Positions 60,990 through 64,000 of a stretch of 64,000 nucleotides of DNA are shown piece by piece. The translations under genes were made by a program, and so were the position numbers. How positions within the stretch are numbered: position 1 is the stretch's first letter; each line of letters opens with the position of its first letter. Below the pieces are notes generated by a model that was not told where the DNA came from, did no database searches, and was given only the letters and a program-made list of their open reading frames with translations. This stretch comes from Nitrospira lenta (lineage in GTDB: Bacteria > Nitrospirota > Nitrospiria > Nitrospirales > Nitrospiraceae): contig CAMBDY010000005.1 in assembly GCA_945865525.1 (NCBI GenBank), positions 1-64,000 on the forward strand, read 5' to 3'.

Positions 60990-61280
60990 TTAGCCGCGTA
61001 AAACTGATTGAACGGTCTCGACTGGCTGCGCCACTGTCGCGGTAGCGTGCATGGTCGATTCGGCAATCGCTGGTTGCGGCGCCGTGGCGGTCTGCTGCTG
61101 AGACGCTTGAGCGGCCTGGGCTTCCGCTTCAATCAGATCCGCCTCATGGACGGACTTCTTGAAGCCCTTGATCGCCTTGCCAATCCCCTCGCCCAACTGC
61201 GGCAACTTGCCCGCACCGAAAATGATCAGGACAATGAAAAGGATCAGGATCAACTCCATAAAACCAAAACTCCCAAACAT
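60990..61280 (-). CDS. tatA: Twin-arginine translocase subunit TatA
   Basis: A 96-residue TatA/E protein: short N-terminal membrane helix ([15 protein letters not shown]), then the [23 protein letters not shown] hinge and amphipathic helix, and an Ala/Gln/Thr-rich tail. TatA subunits form the pore-like assemblies that export folded cofactor proteins. TatC is not in the window. Its presence next to exported redox subunits fits a dedicated Tat component for their export. Confidence 0.93.
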   Translation of the reverse strand: MFGSFGFMELILILFIVLIIFGAGKLPQLGEGIGKAIKGFKKSVHEADLIEAEAQAAQASQQQTATAPQPAIAESTMHATATVAQPVETVQSVLRG

Positions 61281-61308
61281 AGTGTGTTCCTCCGCCTAAA
61301 TGGGTAAC

Positions 61309-62115
61309 TTAGGATGTGGTCTCTTTGGTCCGCTTGGAAAACCGTTCCTTCAACCGCTTCCTAGCCTGTTCAGCCTGTTCGAACATCTTGGCCTTGTCGT
61401 ATACGTTGATCAAATTGTAGTAGGCCAGTGGCTCCTCGGGATTCTGCTCGACGGCATCTTCCATAACCTTGATGGCGAGGTCCATCTTCTTGTGATTCAT
61501 CGCCAGCTCCATCAGCTTGAAACTACCCTCCAGATGCTTCGGGTCCAATTCGAGCGTGCGAACGTAGCACTGGAAGGCCATGTCCATAGTGTTGTAGTCC
61601 GAGACCTCGGGATTGTCGAGCTCCACATAGACACCAGCCAAATTATACCAAGCTATGGGATCCTCGGGTGTGATCTCCACAAGGCGCTCGTAATAATTCT
61701 TGGCTTCCATGAACCTCTTTTTTTCGGCATAGACCCGCCCGAGATTGAACAGCGCCAGAACATCGTGTGGGAAGACCTCGAGCGCATGCTTAAACTCGGT
61801 TTCCGCTTCGTCCGCCATAGCCTTCGTCGCGTAGATCGTACCCAGATTCGAATAGTACATCGCCAGCGATCGATTCATTTCTACGCGGAGGCCCTCCGCC
61901 ATCTCAATCGACTTCTTGACCTCGACAAGCGCATCGTCCATCCGGCCCTTGCTGAAATACAACTCGCCCAACCGGCAGCGGGCCTGAAAGTCGTCGGGCT
62001 CAACCGCCAAGAGTTTTTCGATCTCGGCAATTTCCTCCTCCGGATTCAACGGTTGATCGTCAGGATCGACGATGGCCTGGCTTTGTTCGGAAACAGAAGA
62101 CGTTGGTTCATTCAT
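61309..62115 (-). CDS. Tetratricopeptide-repeat protein
   Basis: The 268-residue product has about six TPR motifs, for example ARCRLGELYFSKGRMDDALVEVK, YYSNLGTIYATKAMADEAETEFK, ALFNLGRVYAEKKRFMEAKNYYE, AWYNLAGVYVELDNPEV and AYYNLINVYDKAKMFEQAEQARK. The first 35 residues are acidic. No signal peptide is seen. Likely a scaffold for assembly of the neighbouring redox or export components. Spacing of about 28 bases to tatA and 26 to the upstream membrane gene suggests one operon. Confidence 0.9.
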   Translation of the reverse strand: MNEPTSSVSEQSQAIVDPDDQPLNPEEEIAEIEKLLAVEPDDFQARCRLGELYFSKGRMDDALVEVKKSIEMAEGLRVEMNRSLAMYYSNLGTIYATKAMADEAETEFKHALEVFPHDVLALFNLGRVYAEKKRFMEAKNYYERLVEITPEDPIAWYNLAGVYVELDNPEVSDYNTMDMAFQCYVRTLELDPKHLEGSFKLMELAMNHKKMDLAIKVMEDAVEQNPEEPLAYYNLINVYDKAKMFEQAEQARKRLKERFSKRTKETTS

Positions 62116-62141
62116 ACAATTCCCTGTAGTGAAAAGGTTCG

Positions 62142-63257
62142 TTAGGCATGTCCGCTCGCCAATGAATCCGGCACGCCGATCGCCGGTACCGAATCAGCCG
62201 CGTCACGCCGATGCCGGTCCATGGTTAAGAGCATGAGGCCAAATACCACCATAAGTGTCAAATTCGAGACGATCAGCGTATAGCCCGCAATAAACATCAG
62301 TCCGATTCCATAGCCGGCCAGCCGCCCCATCGTTAGCAGCTTAATCACCGTATAGGCCCAGCACAACAAACCCGTCATGTAGAACGCAAAGGGAAGGAAG
62401 AACGTGTAGCCCATGCCGAACTGAAAGATCCATCCGATGCCGGCTGCCGCACTACGAATGTTGTTGGCCATCCCCGGGTCATACTGCTTGAGTAGGTAAT
62501 CCAGAAACAACATCATCGTAAAAATGGACCCGGCAGTCATCCAAAACCAGATGGCGCGACGGCGCTGCCGCTGATTGCGGGTCCGAAAGGAGACGCCACG
62601 CCCATACGCCCAAAACACCAGAATACTGGACAAGACCATCAAGGCTTCGCCCACGCGAATAGCCTCGTAGACCAACGGCGGCGCCATCACGGTCCCGGTG
62701 AAGCTATAGATCGTGGACACGATCTGGTAATAGAACCAGCCCCCGATTCCTAGGAGATAGGTGAGCCCCATCGCCCGATGCGACCATGCGGGATGGGTCG
62801 AAAGATACTCCGTCATCAGACAGGCTATCGCGATTAGAGCGACGAAGTTATAAATGGCTGCCCCCAACGTGGGCATGACAGTGGGAGGAATCAATAAAAA
62901 TCCCCCCGTGAGAAGCAGTAGAAGCGCCACGGAGGGAACAATAATCCGGTTCGAGCCCACGAGCCCGCGCTCGGTCATTCGATTGACGGCGGCCACGGCT
63001 AACGCGAGGAACAACAGAATCGCCACGGTATTGAGCGCCCACTGTCCAATCCCTGTCAGGGCCGTGAAGGTGGGAATAATCCACTCATGCTCCTGTGCCA
63101 GTTTGCTCAGATGCATGCCCAATCGCGACACGAGCCGATAGATGACCAACTCCAAAAAGGAGACGAGCAGAACAAGCTTGATTGTGTACTGGAACAACAA
63201 CGATTGGTCGTTGATCCGTCCCGTCATCCGGTCAATCATGGAATGCGCGGCACTCAT
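62142..63257 (-). CDS. Polytopic membrane protein of unknown function
   Basis: A 371-residue protein with about nine to ten transmembrane helices (for example LLVSFLELVIYRLV, ALNTVAILLFLALAVAAV, IIVPSVALLLLLTGGFLLI, YTFFLPFAFYMTGLLCW, and GIGLMFIAGYTLIVSNLTLM) joined by short basic loops (FRTRNQRQRRRAIWF). No cofactor or transport signature was recognised. It is probably cotranscribed with the downstream TPR, tatA, NHL and NxrC-like genes, hinting at a role in the same membrane complex. Confidence 0.8.
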   Translation of the reverse strand: MSAAHSMIDRMTGRINDQSLLFQYTIKLVLLVSFLELVIYRLVSRLGMHLSKLAQEHEWIIPTFTALTGIGQWALNTVAILLFLALAVAAVNRMTERGLVGSNRIIVPSVALLLLLTGGFLLIPPTVMPTLGAAIYNFVALIAIACLMTEYLSTHPAWSHRAMGLTYLLGIGGWFYYQIVSTIYSFTGTVMAPPLVYEAIRVGEALMVLSSILVFWAYGRGVSFRTRNQRQRRRAIWFWMTAGSIFTMMLFLDYLLKQYDPGMANNIRSAAAGIGWIFQFGMGYTFFLPFAFYMTGLLCWAYTVIKLLTMGRLAGYGIGLMFIAGYTLIVSNLTLMVVFGLMLLTMDRHRRDAADSVPAIGVPDSLASGHA

Positions 63258-63329
63258 ACTATCGATCCTTATGGGAGGTGCGAACTATGCTGTACCAAAA
63301 CAGGGCCACCGTCGTGCAACGTCGGCGTA

Positions 63330-64000
63330 TCACGATCGCACCGGCTGCGGCACGTCTACTTCTTGAGCCTTGGCCCTCGCGATGTACAGCAACCCATCCG
63401 CCATGGAATAGTTGAACGGCAGCTCGCACACAACCTCACTGACTTTTTCGTAGACATGCTGATAGAGGGCTTCTGATTCATTGGGCGTCATGCCTTCTGA
63501 CACTTCATAGAAAAAGCCCAGACTCAAGTCCTCCGCCGACGGACGCATAATGCGCCGGATGCCGTAGCTACCGGGGTCACTCATGATCGGCGCTTCTTTT
63601 TCCAAATCGAAAAGGCAGGGCTGACAGGAGAAGCCATAGGAGTTATGCAGCGACTCGTTCTCGACGATAAAATTCATCGTTTCACGTGCTTCTTCTTCCT
63701 TCTCAGTTGGGAACCCCACGATGATGTAACAGTGGACGGCGATCCCCAGATCAACGCAGTCGGCGGCGATACGCCGCACCCACTCCTGCTTGATCCCCTT
63801 CTTCATGAAATCCATCACCCGCTGGTTGAAGGACTCTAAGCCAAAGACAATCTTGAGACAGCCAGCATCCCGCATCGAGGCTAGGAGTTCCCGCGTCAGG
63901 TGCTTCTCGAAGCGCATCTCGCAAGTCCACTGGATGTCCAGCTTCTTGTCGATGATCTGCTGGCACAACCGCTTGGTCGGCGAAAGGGCAAAACATTCGT
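63330..64000 (-). CDS. Radical-SAM domain protein, C-terminal part (truncated by window edge)
   Basis: The frame runs off the end of the window; about 222 residues are visible. They match the second half of a radical SAM barrel: IQWTCEMRFEKHLTRELLASMRDAGCLKIVFGLESFNQRVM, KKGIKQEWVRRIAADCVDLGIAVHCYIIVGFPTEKEEEA, typical of B12-dependent or MiaB-like radical-SAM proteins. The CxxxCxxC cluster would lie beyond the edge. The tail after residue 150 includes DLEKEAPIM and a helical segment. Enzyme function cannot be assigned. Confidence 0.85.
   Translation of the reverse strand, partial: ECFALSPTKRLCQQIIDKKLDIQWTCEMRFEKHLTRELLASMRDAGCLKIVFGLESFNQRVMDFMKKGIKQEWVRRIAADCVDLGIAVHCYIIVGFPTEKEEEARETMNFIVENESLHNSYGFSCQPCLFDLEKEAPIMSDPGSYGIRRIMRPSAEDLSLGFFYEVSEGMTPNESEALYQHVYEKVSEVVCELPFNYSMADGLLYIARAKAQEVDVPQPVRS

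Noticed and set aside
59500-60993. 497-codon plus-strand ORF opposite the NHL and NxrC-like genes
   Set aside because: It is antisense to a clear NHL beta-propeller and has no family motifs or ribosome site; a shadow of GC-rich coding.

Overview
This window is chromosomal DNA from a GC-rich, Gram-negative bacterium that most resembles the nitrite-oxidising genus Nitrospira. Pointers are: several pentaheme c-type cytochromes, an ethylbenzene-dehydrogenase/NxrC-type heme-binding subunit, a His-rich SmbP-like metal-binding protein of the kind known from nitrifiers, a bacterial 20S proteasome with Pup ligase, Dop and ARC/Mpa ATPase outside the Actinobacteria, EnvC/TatA/TolC-type envelope genes, and short palindromic repeats at gene 3' ends. 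The species assignment is inference. No rRNA, tRNA, CRISPR array, transposase or phage gene was recognised.

Layout. 1-5.8 kb (+): end of galU, then lon-thiL-DUF2062-HD hydrolase. 5.9-13.4 kb (-): a proteasome operon, ARC/Mpa-dop-prcB-prcA-pafA, with an M23 peptidase translationally coupled to pafA and a good sigma70-type promoter upstream. 13.4-15.8 kb (-): thiS-thiG and a tenI/thiE-like gene, interrupted by an AT-rich islet with a frameshifted lipoprotein gene. 15.9-20.5 kb: an HhH protein (+) and the division/peptidoglycan operon ftsE-ftsX-envC-ctpA (-). 20.5-24.9 kb (-): the classic ffh-rpsP-rimM-trmD-rplS-rnhB cluster ending in a decayed yraN. 25-34 kb: DUF4321, uvrB, a DEAD-box helicase and RRM protein, secreted proteins, and a divergent tolC-CPBP-membrane protein group. 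34-46.6 kb: uvrA, yqgE, a nitrilase-family hydrolase, smbP, a rhodanese, a pentaheme cytochrome coupled to an HDAC-fold hydrolase, pepF, an exported flavodoxin and DUF192. 46.7-55 kb (-): relA/spoT, recJ, a bona fide pup gene, a K+-independent-type H+-pyrophosphatase and a dicarboxylate/amino-acid symporter. 55-64 kb (mainly -): an energy-metabolism-like block with two more pentaheme cytochromes, a PDZ protein, an NxrC-like heme subunit, an NHL-repeat protein, TatA, a TPR protein, a polytopic membrane protein and the C-terminal part of a radical-SAM protein.

How it fits together. The central biological story is a complete Pup-proteasome system split across two loci: ligase, depupylase, ATPase and 20S subunits at 6.9-13.4 kb, and Pup itself, already ending in Gly-Gly-Glu, about 38 kb away beside the H+-pyrophosphatase. 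The last codons of pup also form one arm of its own transcription terminator. Other unusual points are a ThiS with a 16-residue tail beyond its Gly-Gly motif, a palindromic repeat family that begins at the stop codons of neighbouring genes, two pseudogenes (yraN, lipoprotein), and three paralogous pentaheme cytochromes sharing a C-terminal beta domain.
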